A stretch of 64,000 nt of DNA, from positions 37,033,268 through 37,097,267 of the forward strand of contig NC_012879.2 of NCBI RefSeq assembly GCF_000003195.3. The letters are read 5' to 3'. The notes beneath the pieces are model-generated. The model did no database searches and was not told the origin of the DNA. It saw only the letters and a program-made list of their open reading frames with translations. Below are positions 10,086 through 20,545 of the stretch, piece after piece; within the stretch, counting starts at the first letter, position 1; every line of letters starts with the position of its first letter. A program made the translations under genes and the position numbers. Source of the stretch: Sorghum bicolor (Eukaryota > Streptophyta > Magnoliopsida > Poales > Poaceae).

Positions 10086-10099
10086 AGCTTGGGGGAGCT
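10086..10099 (+). other. Terminal polypurine tract of E1
   Basis: AGCTTGGGGGAG then CT, directly before the 3' LTR. Expected primer for plus-strand DNA synthesis. Confidence 0.85.
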
Positions 10100-11365
10100 T
10101 GTTGACGGTCCTTAATGCTCACATTTAACCATCAACTAATCATGGAAAAGGATCCAAATGCAACCAACACCTAGACTTAGGGTTTTATCTGACAGAATTC
10201 CACGAGTTTTGGTGTTTGTCTATTTCTGCAGGGGGTTATCAGGAATTATGGAAGAAAGGCCCACACGTCGGGTTTACATAGAGATATTAACGTGCCGCAC
10301 AATTTTCTACCATCTAGAAGACTCCAGAAGCCACGGGAACGAACGGGAGGCCGATCGGGCTCGGAGGCAGGGCGCCCGCCCAACTCTCCTGGGCGCCCGC
10401 CCAGCTACAGTGTCCAATTCGGACCCGTTTCGCGTATTATGCTCCACCGACGTAATACTTCAAGGAAAACCACACGATCAATGTCGGTTTGGTCCGACGG
10501 CCCAGATTCACTTGAAGGGACTATAAAACCAGACCCCCTGGCCCCTGGAGATCACACCTCTTCTACAGAATCAAAGTTAGGGTTTCAATTCTTCATCCAA
10601 GTAGAGAGGATCCCTCTAGTTCTTCTAGTTCTACCTCTAGTTCATCTAGATCTAGTTCTAGTTCTAGTTCCTCTAGTTCTAGTTCTAGTTAGTTCTAGTT
10701 GTAATCTAGAAAATAGGGAGAGAGAAGAGGAGAGTGGAGGAGGAGGAGCCGGATCTGTCGGATCTTCCTCAACATTGTACTTTTGCACCAACTGGTTCGT
10801 TCTTCATCGTTCTCCAGGTTCTTCAATTCATAATCCTGAGTTCTTTAATTACTTTTATTTACATTCAAGTTATTTATTGGATTCCCGCTTTCATCAAGTG
10901 CTCTAATCTTTGCAACATTAGAGTAGTAATTAATAGATTAGACGTGGTGTTTAGTCTTGCAATTACCTGGAATTGCACCCAATCCTGCGGATTGTTGTGG
11001 TAGCCTTAGGGTAGTGACAGCCCTAACGGTCGACGTATTCCACCTCATTCGGATCGGTGTTTGTAGGACCGTAGTCAGACCTTCCTAGCCCCCTTCTCAT
11101 CTCTTTCTGTGGTTAGTGCTCTGATGTCCCGAAATAAATAATCTTGAAGTAATTCTTGATTCTTAGATCAACTAGAGAACTCTTAGGAAACTTCCTCTCT
11201 TCCCATCAAAAACAATTATATAGTTATCCTTGGGCGATCTTGATTCTTAATTAGTACACTCACGTTCCCTGTGGAAAATCGATACTCTGGAATACTCCCG
11301 GGTGAAGGCTACATCAGTATCCGTGCGCTTGCGGATTTTTCTGTTTGCGTTTAAAATACCCAACA
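10100..11365 (+). repeat. 3' LTR of E1
   Basis: 1266 bp, about 98.7 % identical to the 5' LTR. Its last 278 bp (from 11088) are the left edge of the 4628-bp segment repeated at 25597. Confidence 0.93.
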
Positions 11366-12178
11366 AAGCTCTCCTCTCATCTCTAAACTAGAGTAGATCT
11401 AGTAGTAGCGAGATGGAGAGCGAGAGAGGATTGGAGGAGAGACCAGCCTGTTGGTTGTTCCTCTGGTTGTACTTTGCCATGATCAAGCTCTAATCAAGCT
11501 TGCTCATGGGATGACTCTGATAATCTACTTCTATTTCATTATGCAATTACTATCCATGTATGTTCTGGTTCACAACTCTTTTGAGTACTTTAATCTATAG
11601 GACGCTATAGGTGAGAGTTGTAGTATAGGTGTAAGCGTGGTGCTTAGACCTAGATTACTTGTGGATATCCCCTGTCTAGCCGGATCGTGTGGTAGGCCGC
11701 GTAGGTGATAGTTACGTTGGTCCCCTGTAGTCCACCTCGTGTTTGCAGGACCGGTAGGGTTTATCAGCCTATGGATAAGCATCCTTTGTGGTGTATTCTT
11801 ATCACGTGGTTCGTCCCAGACATAGACATACCCCTTTGAAGTAGAGAAACCATAGTTATCCTCTCTATTCTCCTACCATCGCCCATATACTAGATTGCTC
11901 TACTCTCTATTCCCATATTATCATCCATTGTTATCTTTCCTTTAATATTGTTCTTATTCAATTCTACCATCTTTCCTATTTACACCTATCTATCTATCTT
12001 GGTTAAGTTAGAGCATAGTTGGTTCTCCCGTTTCCCTGTGGATACGATAAAACCTTTATCTGCGTAAAAGCTACAACGGTATCCATGCGCTTGCGGATTT
12101 ATCTGTGTATGTATAAATACCATAGTACACTCTACTGCTATGCTGGGGATGACAACCTAATATTCAAGTGGTGTTAGC
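11366..12178 (+). repeat. 3' LTR of element O, part 2
   Basis: Continues the LTR broken at 2990. It shares R/U5 blocks with the E1, E2 and I LTRs: the GCGTGGTGCTTAGACCTA region near 11634 and GGTATCCATGCGCTTGCGGAT near 12079. The block GCTGGGGATGACAACC..TTCAAGTGGTG (about 12142-12173) matches the late LTR of E2, but the true end (ATACCCAACA) is absent. The LTR is cut at about 12175 and joined to an unrelated protease fragment. Confidence 0.75.
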
Positions 12179-12187
12179 AAGTGTCAA

Positions 12188-12427
12188 CACACCCCCATCA
12201 CCTTTGACCGCGACGACCACCCTATCTGGGTCGTCGCCCCCAGGATCTATCCGCTTGTCGTCGACCCCATTTTTATCAACACTAGACTCTCGAAGGTACT
12301 GATGGATGGCGGCAACAGCCTCAACATCATCTACCTCAAGACTCTCGACCTCCTAGGCATTGAGAGAGCACAGCTCCTGCCCAGCGCGGGCCGCTTCAAT
12401 GGCGTCGTGCCTGTTGACAGGAAATAA
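12188..12427 (+). pseudogene. Captured Tat-lineage gag-pol (protease) fragment
   Basis: An uninterrupted frame of about 79 codons that reads as the protease segment of a Tat element: P-I-T-F-D-R, then V-D-P-I-F-I-N-T-R-L-S-K-V-L-M-D-G-G with the D-G-G active-site variant, then L-N-I-I-Y and L-D-L-L-G-I. It aligns residue for residue with the T protease (minus strand, about 59190-59380), roughly 80 % identical in DNA by eye, so it comes from a related but distinct family. It begins right after the truncated O LTR and ends at TAA 12425. No LTR, RT or other pol part is attached. It is an isolated fragment, presumably brought in by template switching or break repair, and is duplicated at 26697. 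Confidence 0.8.
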
Positions 12428-13011
12428 GACCTAGTTCTATATACTCAAAAGCCCGTCAACAGTCCTCGATTGAAGGAAGATAAGCATCACATGAACATAT
12501 TTATCACTAATAAAGTTTCAATTGTACTCTTAGCTTGCTTAGTGCAGAGAAGAAGGAAATGAACCCTGTGGGCCCCATAACCCCGGTCGGCCGACCATGG
12601 TTTGGGCCCACCAAGGGCTCCGCTCCATGGCATGAGCCATGGCATACTCCAAGGAGTAAATCCCAACCCTTGGTTCCAAGTGTGCTTGCCCTCAATGGTT
12701 CAAACACTTAGCACATGGATCCTTGGGCCCACATGAAAGCAAGCAAGTGTGCAACTTTGGACAACACTTCACATGACAAGTGGGGACACCACTAGGAGGC
12801 CAGCGGTGGGCCAGGGGCCCCAAAGGTAGGTTGGCCAACCGACCAATTGGGTGATGCCACCTAGCCCAACCTCCCACCGACCTAAGGACCTTCCAGAAGG
12901 TCAGTGGGACCCACTGTCAGCCACAGGGTAGGTCGACCGACCAACATGTGGGCCCCATCTTGAGTCAGTTCACTCCCACCGACGTCCCCATGATGAACAT
13001 GTGACAGAAAT
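12428..13011. other. Spacer rich in short palindromes, no gene seen
   Basis: No credible ORF. It holds GGTCGGCCGACC (12585-12596), GGTTGGCCAACC (12829-12840), GGTCGACC with a following GACC (about 12931), and several GGGCCC and CCATGG sites. It probably belongs to the host repeat into which LTR element B inserted; its last five bases before the LTR are GAAAT. Duplicated at 26937-27520. Confidence 0.4.
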
Positions 13012-15715
13012 TGTAACACCCTAGGTGTTTGCCACGAGTTAGACCTTAGGTTTTGAGCTCCAACATGTCATGATAAGTGGTGATGATCATGTTCATGTTA
13101 AAGTCAATCCATGAAAGTGAGCCTCAAGTTAAACTTGGAGAACGCACCCTTGCTTACATATAGGCCCTTTTCAAAGTGTATGCTTGGGTGACATTAATGG
13201 AACCTCTTTCATGTATCTTACATCCATCAATACCTATAGTGAGCACTCAAAAAGTTTTATAAAGTTTAGAATCAAAAGGTCACATGAAATGATAAGTTAC
13301 GTGCTTGTTGGAATGACCTTATTAAGTGAATAGAACAATGGGTCATCAACCAATCCTTGAAACCTTGTCCAAATGACTCTAGATGAACTCTACAACAAAA
13401 GTCATGAAGGGTTCATGTTGAGCTTCTGTCCAGAAAATGCTTCAATTAGCCTAATACCTTAGTTTGAGCTTTATCAAGTTGCTGCTTTGACCAAAGTGAA
13501 AGTTTGACTTATATACTAGTTCTGAGGTTTGAGCTTTAAGGTTTGACCTTAAAGTTTGGTGCCTTACCTAGTCAAATTTAGCTTACAAGATTCAATACAG
13601 TGTTGTTTTGGAGACAAGATTGAATCTGCTGTAATTTGAATAAGTAAGATTTAAAGTTTGGTGCCTTACCTAGTCTACTTTTCTAAGCAATTCAAATATG
13701 AGCCACAAGATTGAATCTGCTGTAATTTCCAGCATTTCGAATTACTAAGTCTGGGATTGTAGTTCATCACATTGGCATCCCGCGTTCTTCCAATTCTACT
13801 AAACAACTTGCTTGGGTCCCAAAATAAAAGTTGGAGCATATTGTGGACAAGAGCATACCAAAAGATGACACCAGTTTGACTTTGTTTTGGTCATCAATTT
13901 TGAGTTTTGCTAATCATTATCAAGTCATTGACACTCATAGATTGGTGTCAAATTATCTACTAACCTACAACCCTATTGACCATGAGCCTTAAACGAAAAA
14001 TGTAGAGCAGCACGAGAACAACAAACTTCGTGTTTGGCCCATGATCTAAATCGGCCTGGAAATGGCCCAAATCTGATTCCCACGTCGGCCATACGGTCAC
14101 CCGCCACGTGCTCGGCAAAATGCGTCAAAGGCCAACGCATGTCCTGGACGTGTCCTCCATGCACGGACACCACACGCCCACCTCCCTGCTCCTATCGCCT
14201 GCTCCTCTCTGCACGCAAAGGCGAGCACCAGAGCGCCCTCCACACCCTCCTCCACTCCCTCATTAAATCTTCCTCGCTTGGAGCTTCCTCTTTTGTCTCT
14301 TGCAGCATGCACGGCGCGCACCGCCATGGCAAGCCTCTCCAACTCGAGCTTCTGCCACTGCTAGCCGCAGCCGGCCAAGGCTAGGGCCGGGCGCGACCAC
14401 GGCTGGCTGAGGCTAGGCCGCCGACTGGCTCCCCACTGTCACCAGCCGCCCTCCAGCACAACACCGAAGCCGGCCATGTTCGTCTGTGTCCTGTGTTCCA
14501 TAAGAAGGGAGAAGAGAAAGGACCTCGGGTTAGAATATGAAACAACACAGGGTTCTAGATGCGAAGCCAAGACTCATATGAATAGTGTTTGTGGGCTGTG
14601 GCGTGATTCATGGAAAATCCAGGGTCCCCGGTGCAAGATCTGTTTTCCTTTTCTTTTGTTTTTGCAGACATCATGGATGAACTTTGGAAATGCATAGTAA
14701 TTCATAGAAAAGTCATAAAATAGCAACTGTGGACTTTTTGGAATCCTTGTGAAATTCTCTATGCAGGAGATCTATAATATGGCATTGTTTAGTTTGCAGT
14801 TTTAACAGTAAAAATAGATTTATGCATTTCAGTTTTAATTGCTTGTTATATTTGTCTTTTTCATAACCACGGTTTTATTGCTCAAATATATTGTGGCATG
14901 CTTTAAATATAATATTTGATGTCTGGTAAAAGTTTCATGAATTTAGGCATGACAAATTGGGAGTTATAAAAATAACAAATGCCCTGTGTTGCTTTGCTGC
15001 TATTCTGAGTAGATCTGCGTGTTTGTATTGTTTGTTTCAGTTAGGTTGTGAATCATGCCCGGATGAAAATATATGAGTTGTAGTACTTTTCATAAGCTTT
15101 CCATCAAGCTAAATAACATAATTTATGGTCAAGCATATGTTTAGTTATAGTAGTTTAAAGTAATGTTTCAGTTTCTGTCTAAACCCAAATAGGGATGCAT
15201 TGTTTGTTATGTAAGACCTTGTTAGTTGCAGATTTAGCTCTAGATGTTTATAATAAAGTTGTTCAAAATTTAGTAAGCTTTCTATAAAGTACATAACCAT
15301 AATTTATGGGCATATGAAACTCAAGTTATGGCTGTTTAATATGGCGTGATAGATTCTGTCCATGTTTTGAATAGAGATGTCTTTATGGGGCTTGATAAAA
15401 GGTTTATAATTATAAATAAAAATGTAAAAATGGAAAATGTTGTTCTAGTATAATTCTATGATATTGCTGTATCATGTTATTATATAATATTGTCATGTGT
15501 TTGAAAAAAATATAATTTGTGCATTTATCTTGCTATCACATGGTTAATTGCAATAGCAAATTGTTTTTTTCATAGATGTTGCTATGCTTATTCAAATGCA
15601 GTGAAATTGGTACAGTAGTCTATTGATGGTATTCAGATGCTACTGTAATTTTTGTAGAATTTACTGTGCATGTTTGGTATAGGTTATTTAATTCACCTTA
15701 TTATCTAAACAAATT
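13012..15715 (+). repeat. Tekay-like LTR B, left copy, 3'-truncated
   Basis: Starts TGTAACACCC and matches 41402 onward (3' LTR of B, preceded there by a PPT) and 27521 onward. A GC-rich stretch at 14040-14470 is part of the LTR, not a host exon; its short ORFs differ or break between copies. The LTR is cut at 15715 by the M array. Confidence 0.8.
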
Positions 15716-17552
15716 GTTTTTTTTACTCAAACAAGGGTAATACCTACACATGATATTGACTTCTCATCCAGAGGCATAAAAGATACTTCCAACTAAGGCA
15801 CTAGAACGCATGGAACCTTCATTTAGCAACCTTCTTATTTAGGCTACCCCCTTAAGATGAGATTGATTGGGGAGACATTAGGGACTAGTCCTCATAACCT
15901 TTTTAAATGCTACACATCATATAGTCTTTAAAATTTGTTGTACCGAGTCTCTTGATCCAAGGTTGGCTTCATGACTAAGTTCCAATTGTTAGTACCTTTA
16001 TCACAGTTTATCACAGTTAAGTTGCTTCACTCTCACTTTGTACATAAAGCTTTGTAGAATTTGGTGTCATCTGATCTTCATACGCAACTCTTAGTCTGTG
16101 AGTATCAGTAATGACATAAACCTCCAATTATATTCTCCAAGTGGGTTGATACCTTGGAACAAAACCAAATTCACCAAACATTTGTGATCCTAACATATGA
16201 TCCAACATTAACCAATCATTCTCCTTGTAACTTCTTTAACTAGGCTACCGCCCTTATGAAAAGTCAACTAGGGCACAAGAAAGGTAGCTTGCATGTTTTT
16301 CAGACAAGTTAACTAACATTGAGAACTCCTGACATCCCAAAGAACTTAGGTGCAAGAGAACAAACAGGTATCCTGAAATCTTCTCGTGATATGAAAACAC
16401 CAGCGTAGTAAAACAAGTATAACTCTTATTATGTTAATCCAATAGAGTTGTAGCTTATACCGTTAGAAAACTTATGAAATTCTCTACCACTTTCATGTAG
16501 AAGACCTCCTTAGGTTCTGTCTTTAAGCTTAGGTAAAACAACCAAACATAATCTCCTTCCTGATAATGTCTCAGCAAAGGTGCAGTAACTTCCAGAAGTT
16601 ATATCTAGAGCTCCTTAACTCATCTGGAGATGATCCTTACATTTTTGAAAAGGTTGGGAAATTCTCTACAAGTTTCGTATACCACGTTTTCCCAGATTCT
16701 GTCTTTAACTTGGCTGAAAAATTAGAAATACCAGATCTGTCCAGATTTTGAAGCAGAACAGAAACATCCGAGTATAAATATCATAATCTCAAGTTCTACT
16801 TATCCAAATAAGTTCCAGCTTATACCGTTGGAAAGAATAGAAAATTGTCTACAAATTTTCTATAGAATACTTTTCCAAATTCTATAGTTATATATGTCTA
16901 AAACAGTAAGCAACCGAAACTGGTACAGATTCTTGACAGCGCAGCTGCATCAACTTGTAATTTTCATAACTCCAATTCCAAAATAGATATGGGGGTGATT
17001 CTTGCGGTCAGAGAAAGATCTTGAAGTCTCGTTGTTCCCAGAAAAAGTTGATATACTTTGCACGATCAAAACTTGAGGTACACCAGAATCATCGCAGACT
17101 GCTCCAGAAATCAGCAACGGATAGGAACAAGAGATAGCCAAACCCAACTACTTATTTCATTAATCCTTATGCCTTAGGTCTATAAACTAATGAAATTGTG
17201 GAGAAATCCCACAAGATCATTGCAATCATTACAAAGATCCAAATCAAGCATAAGCATAATAACAAACCAACTAAGCACACTTCACTCAATTTGCGATACT
17301 ATCGTTCTCTTCATAGTAAGGGTAGATATCTTAAAACACCTAGTCCAACGATGCCAGAAGGTGGTAAGAAAAAATTTTAAAAGCATATCAAGCAAGGAGT
17401 GGGGATGAGACAAATAGCAAGGATAGGGATATAATATGGATGAAAATACCAAGGTTTATAGAGCAAGGATTTTATGACAATTCCAAAACCTTAAGACGAC
17501 AAATTTCTAACTAGGCTTGCGTCCTACAGTCAGCATTGCTCTGATACCACTT
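15716..17552 (-). other. Internal region of M, truncated copy
   Basis: Non-coding apart from ORFs of 60-72 codons without family resemblance. It matches 20738-22614. An exact 17-bp copy of the M PPT (on the plus strand CTACCCCCTTAAGATGA) lies at 15844-15860. Confidence 0.8.
17538..17549 (-). other. Primer binding site of M, lower copy
   Basis: Minus strand TGGTATCAGAGC, three bases after the LTR end. Complementary to initiator tRNA-Met, the standard primer of Tekay and most chromoviruses. Confidence 0.85.
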
Positions 17553-20545
17553 TGTAATACCTGATTTTAAGGATAAAACCAGATATACACCATATGTGAG
17601 TCTTAGAAGTCAAATCTCACATATAGCTACAAATAAGGGGTAATATCAAAAGACAATGCATAAATATATAACGTACTTAGTATAAAAGATATAACCTTTG
17701 ATATCAAACAGCGGACAGACAACTCCAAACTTCGGGTATTAACTTCACTCCACAGGATCCAACTGACTGGTTGATCACAAGCCTAAACTCCTCCTGAAGT
17801 TTGGGGGAAATAGCAAGAGTGAGTCCATGTCGAACTCCACAAGTATAGCAACTAGATTGTATAGCTCCCACAATCTCATGATCAATGTGACATAAATAAT
17901 GTAGAGCATTAAACAATAAATAATGAGTATTTTAACACACAGGAATCATCACCCTTAATGTAGATGTCCCCAAGGCCGCTCCTGACCGTGAGCTCGGCTA
18001 GTATACTAGTTTTAACACTCTGCAGAGGTTGCACATCTTTACCCATGAGTCATGATTTACCCTTTCGCCCGAGGTGATTAGCCTCTTAACCCACTTCCAA
18101 GGAAGGTCGGCAGGGATCACTATGAAGCCTTTCAAAAGTTCGTCTAACATGTTAGGGCCGCAAGGTTTCCTTCGCGAGCAGATATAGATACCCCCCTTCC
18201 GAATGGCACAATGACGCGCAGCCTATACACATAGGGACAGGGGCTCGCATTATACCCGTGTCGGTTCAGCCCCTCTAGCGCCCTTTCGGGTAACCGCTAA
18301 CAAGCTAGAAAAGGTCTTCATACTGAGCTAAAGCCAGAGCCATTATAGCCCTCATATTTACACTGTTGTCCCGGGTGATCACGTACAGATAAATCATCAA
18401 GTTGCTAAAAAGTCATTTTTATCGTTTTTTTACTTAACATTAATCTAGTCATAGGATCACGGTCACATAAATAAAATCCAAATGCTATACTTGCCTTAAT
18501 CCAATTGCTCTTGCTTATCCTTTTGGTTCAGCTGGTCTTACTTGTTGCCAAAGCTCTTATCTTGATCACCAAAAACTGCTCTCCGACTAAACTCGATCAT
18601 CGATCACACAAACAATCGAATAAAACATACACGAAGCAAACAAGGCTACAATTAGAACAGTACACCAATCAATAAAAAGGTCTGAAAACAAATATACGCA
18701 GCCCCAATCATGCAGACACGAAAAGCACACTAATCGGAGTTACGATGAATAAGAAACGACTACCGAGACTTTTATATTATATTAAAAAGACTATATATAC
18801 TTGATTTATTATTTTAATTGAGCAAAACTATGTAAAAAGTTATTTAGGTTAGGTTAAAAAAATAATTTAATCCAAAAACTAACCTAAAACTACTCATATT
18901 TTATTTATAAACTGTGTCATATAATTTAATCAAATTAAACGTTATTTTTGCAAAAGAAAAAAACATATATGAAAGCAACTAATTGAGTTATCACATATGC
19001 AACGTATTTAAACTAAGCAAACTTAGAAATATATTTAAGTTTATTGTTAATAGCATTTATTAATAAAAAGCCACGGTGTAAACCCATGTTTGTTTTAAAT
19101 TGCAAAAGAAGTTCCTATACTTTAATTAAATTAATATTTAATTATGATAAATATATAAACATATGGCATGGCAAACATCTCTACTAACTTATAGATCATG
19201 TGGTCATAAATACAACACAAAAGAACAAACCGAAAAGAGTCAAAAGGATGAAACGCATAGACGCTAGGAGTACGACTGTAACATCTATTATTGTAATCAA
19301 GAGTTATTTAATAGATCAGCAGGACATAACTATATGGAATTAACATAACAGGGTTGATTAACCGAAAGCAACATGGCATAGAAGATAGGACCTGCCCTAG
19401 CACGTCTTGAAGCTTCGCTCGTTCCTAGTAGAAGCTTCTCTCCAGGTGGGCATCAACCAACAGAAACAACGGCAAGGTGACAGGCAGCAGCATCGGCATC
19501 GCAGGGGCTGGTGCACCACGTCGACGTCGTAGGAGTGTTGGGCACGTACAGGAGCCGGAAATCAGGTGGACTGCATTGGCTTGGTTGGAGCTTAGAGAGG
19601 ATGACCACCACAGCGGGGGCGGCCGGGGAAGATGTACTGCACGTCTCGGCAACGAAGTATGAAGTAGAGAGACAAAATATTATTTACTACTTTAAGAGAT
19701 TTCCAAACTAGACTCTCTTTATGTAGTTTTGGTGTAATTTGACCAAGGGGTTAGTACATATATATAGGGAGAGAAACTCCCCACCTCCGCGTCAACTAGC
19801 GATATGGTACTAATTGATTTGCAACCTTTATTTTTACTAATAGGCCTAACTAATTATTAAGCCCATTAGTAAAGAAAACATTTGGCCTTTGAATCATGAT
19901 GACGTTGGCCTAGGGTAAAATGAAGGATTTATTATTTTCGAGATTAATTATTTTCATGGATAAAATAATTCTAGAAAAGTCCAGAATTAGTAGTTAAGCC
20001 ACGAAAAATACTTCAAAAGCTCCGAAAATTTGGGAAAAATTCTCAGAAACAATATGAAACATGAAGAACCCAAATAAAGTATTTGGGGCTCATGATAAGA
20101 TAATTTGGAGCATCTAAAATTTAGATTATGCTCCACGGAAAAGGCCAGAAAAATTCCCGAGAAGTTTACAGAGATTGGTTGATGGACCAGGAACTAAAAG
20201 AAGTGCTTTGAGTGACAAAGAAAAGATTTTAGGAAGGTCCTAATTAAAATTTGAGCTTAGAAATAAGGAATTTGGTTGTAGATAAAAGATAAATACGTGC
20301 CAAATAAGGAAGATCGATCTACTAAACGTATTTTAAATATTTTTCTTACTATCAACACATAAAGAGCAACAAGCATCACTTCAAAACATATGCACCAGCA
20401 TGTATGCATAATAATATTGCTATGCCTTATAATAAATTTTAATTTAATAAAAAATATTATTTTTCCTATATTTTCATGAGCACAAAAATACAAAATTAAA
20501 TAATTTTATCTATATTTCAAAAGGAATAAATTTTAGGGTGTTACA
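17553..20545 (-). repeat. M LTR, lower copy (functions as 3' LTR of the intact unit)
   Basis: 2993 bp on the minus strand, TGTAACACCC to GGTATTACA. TATATATA lies at 19759-19766 (minus), followed by a GC-rich leader (19400-19680). The region 17950-18390 matches the solo LTR at 46270-46690, which identifies one family. Confidence 0.85.

Larger units (their letters stand above)
8841..10099 (+). other. E1 3' non-coding region
   Basis: 1.26 kb with no credible ORF. It holds the internal PPT copy (8985-8996), a tandemly doubled conserved block (9530-9580 and 9589-9640), a poly-purine stretch at about 9640-9690, the PPT-proximal stem-loop (10060-10081) and the terminal PPT. Similar landmarks in the same order occur in O, E2 and I. 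Confidence 0.8.
2991..11365 (+). mobile_element. E1: near-complete Athila-like Ty3/gypsy LTR retrotransposon
   Basis: An 8375-bp element with LTRs of 1267 and 1266 bp (TGTTGACGG to CCCAACA), a tRNA-Asp-type primer binding site, gag, then PR-RT-RNaseH-integrase in one frame, a 1.26-kb non-coding tail, and a PPT abutting the 3' LTR. The domain order RT-RNaseH-integrase defines Ty3/gypsy; the tRNA-Asp primer site and the FMDD reverse transcriptase fit the Athila lineage. Only three defects were seen: a 1-nt frame change between gag and pol, one TGA at 7419, and the missing protease aspartate motif. I counted about 17 substitutions and one indel between the LTRs (about 1.3 %), implying an insertion roughly 0.5 My old at 1.3e-8 per site per year. 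It sits inside the 3' LTR of element O. Confidence 0.93.
11088..15715 (+). repeat. Large direct repeat, left copy (A)
   Basis: 4628 bp matching 25597-30224 base for base in length (constant offset 14509) with about 20 substitutions and no net indel (about 99.5 %). It spans the end of the E1 3' LTR, the rest of the O LTR, the Tat protease fragment, the palindromic spacer and 2.7 kb of LTR B. Both breakpoints ignore element boundaries, so this is a segmental event, not a transposon copy. Confidence 0.88.

Noticed and set aside
14034..14384. 116-codon ORF in the GC-rich part of LTR B, also at 42557-42907
   Set aside because: Broken by a TAG in the 25597-30224 copy and lies in the LTR leader region; composition effect, no domain.
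19425..19711. Short Arg/Pro-rich ORFs on both strands at 19.4 and 24.5 kb
   Set aside because: Same LTR leader duplicated; no ATG context or domain, overlapping on opposite strands.
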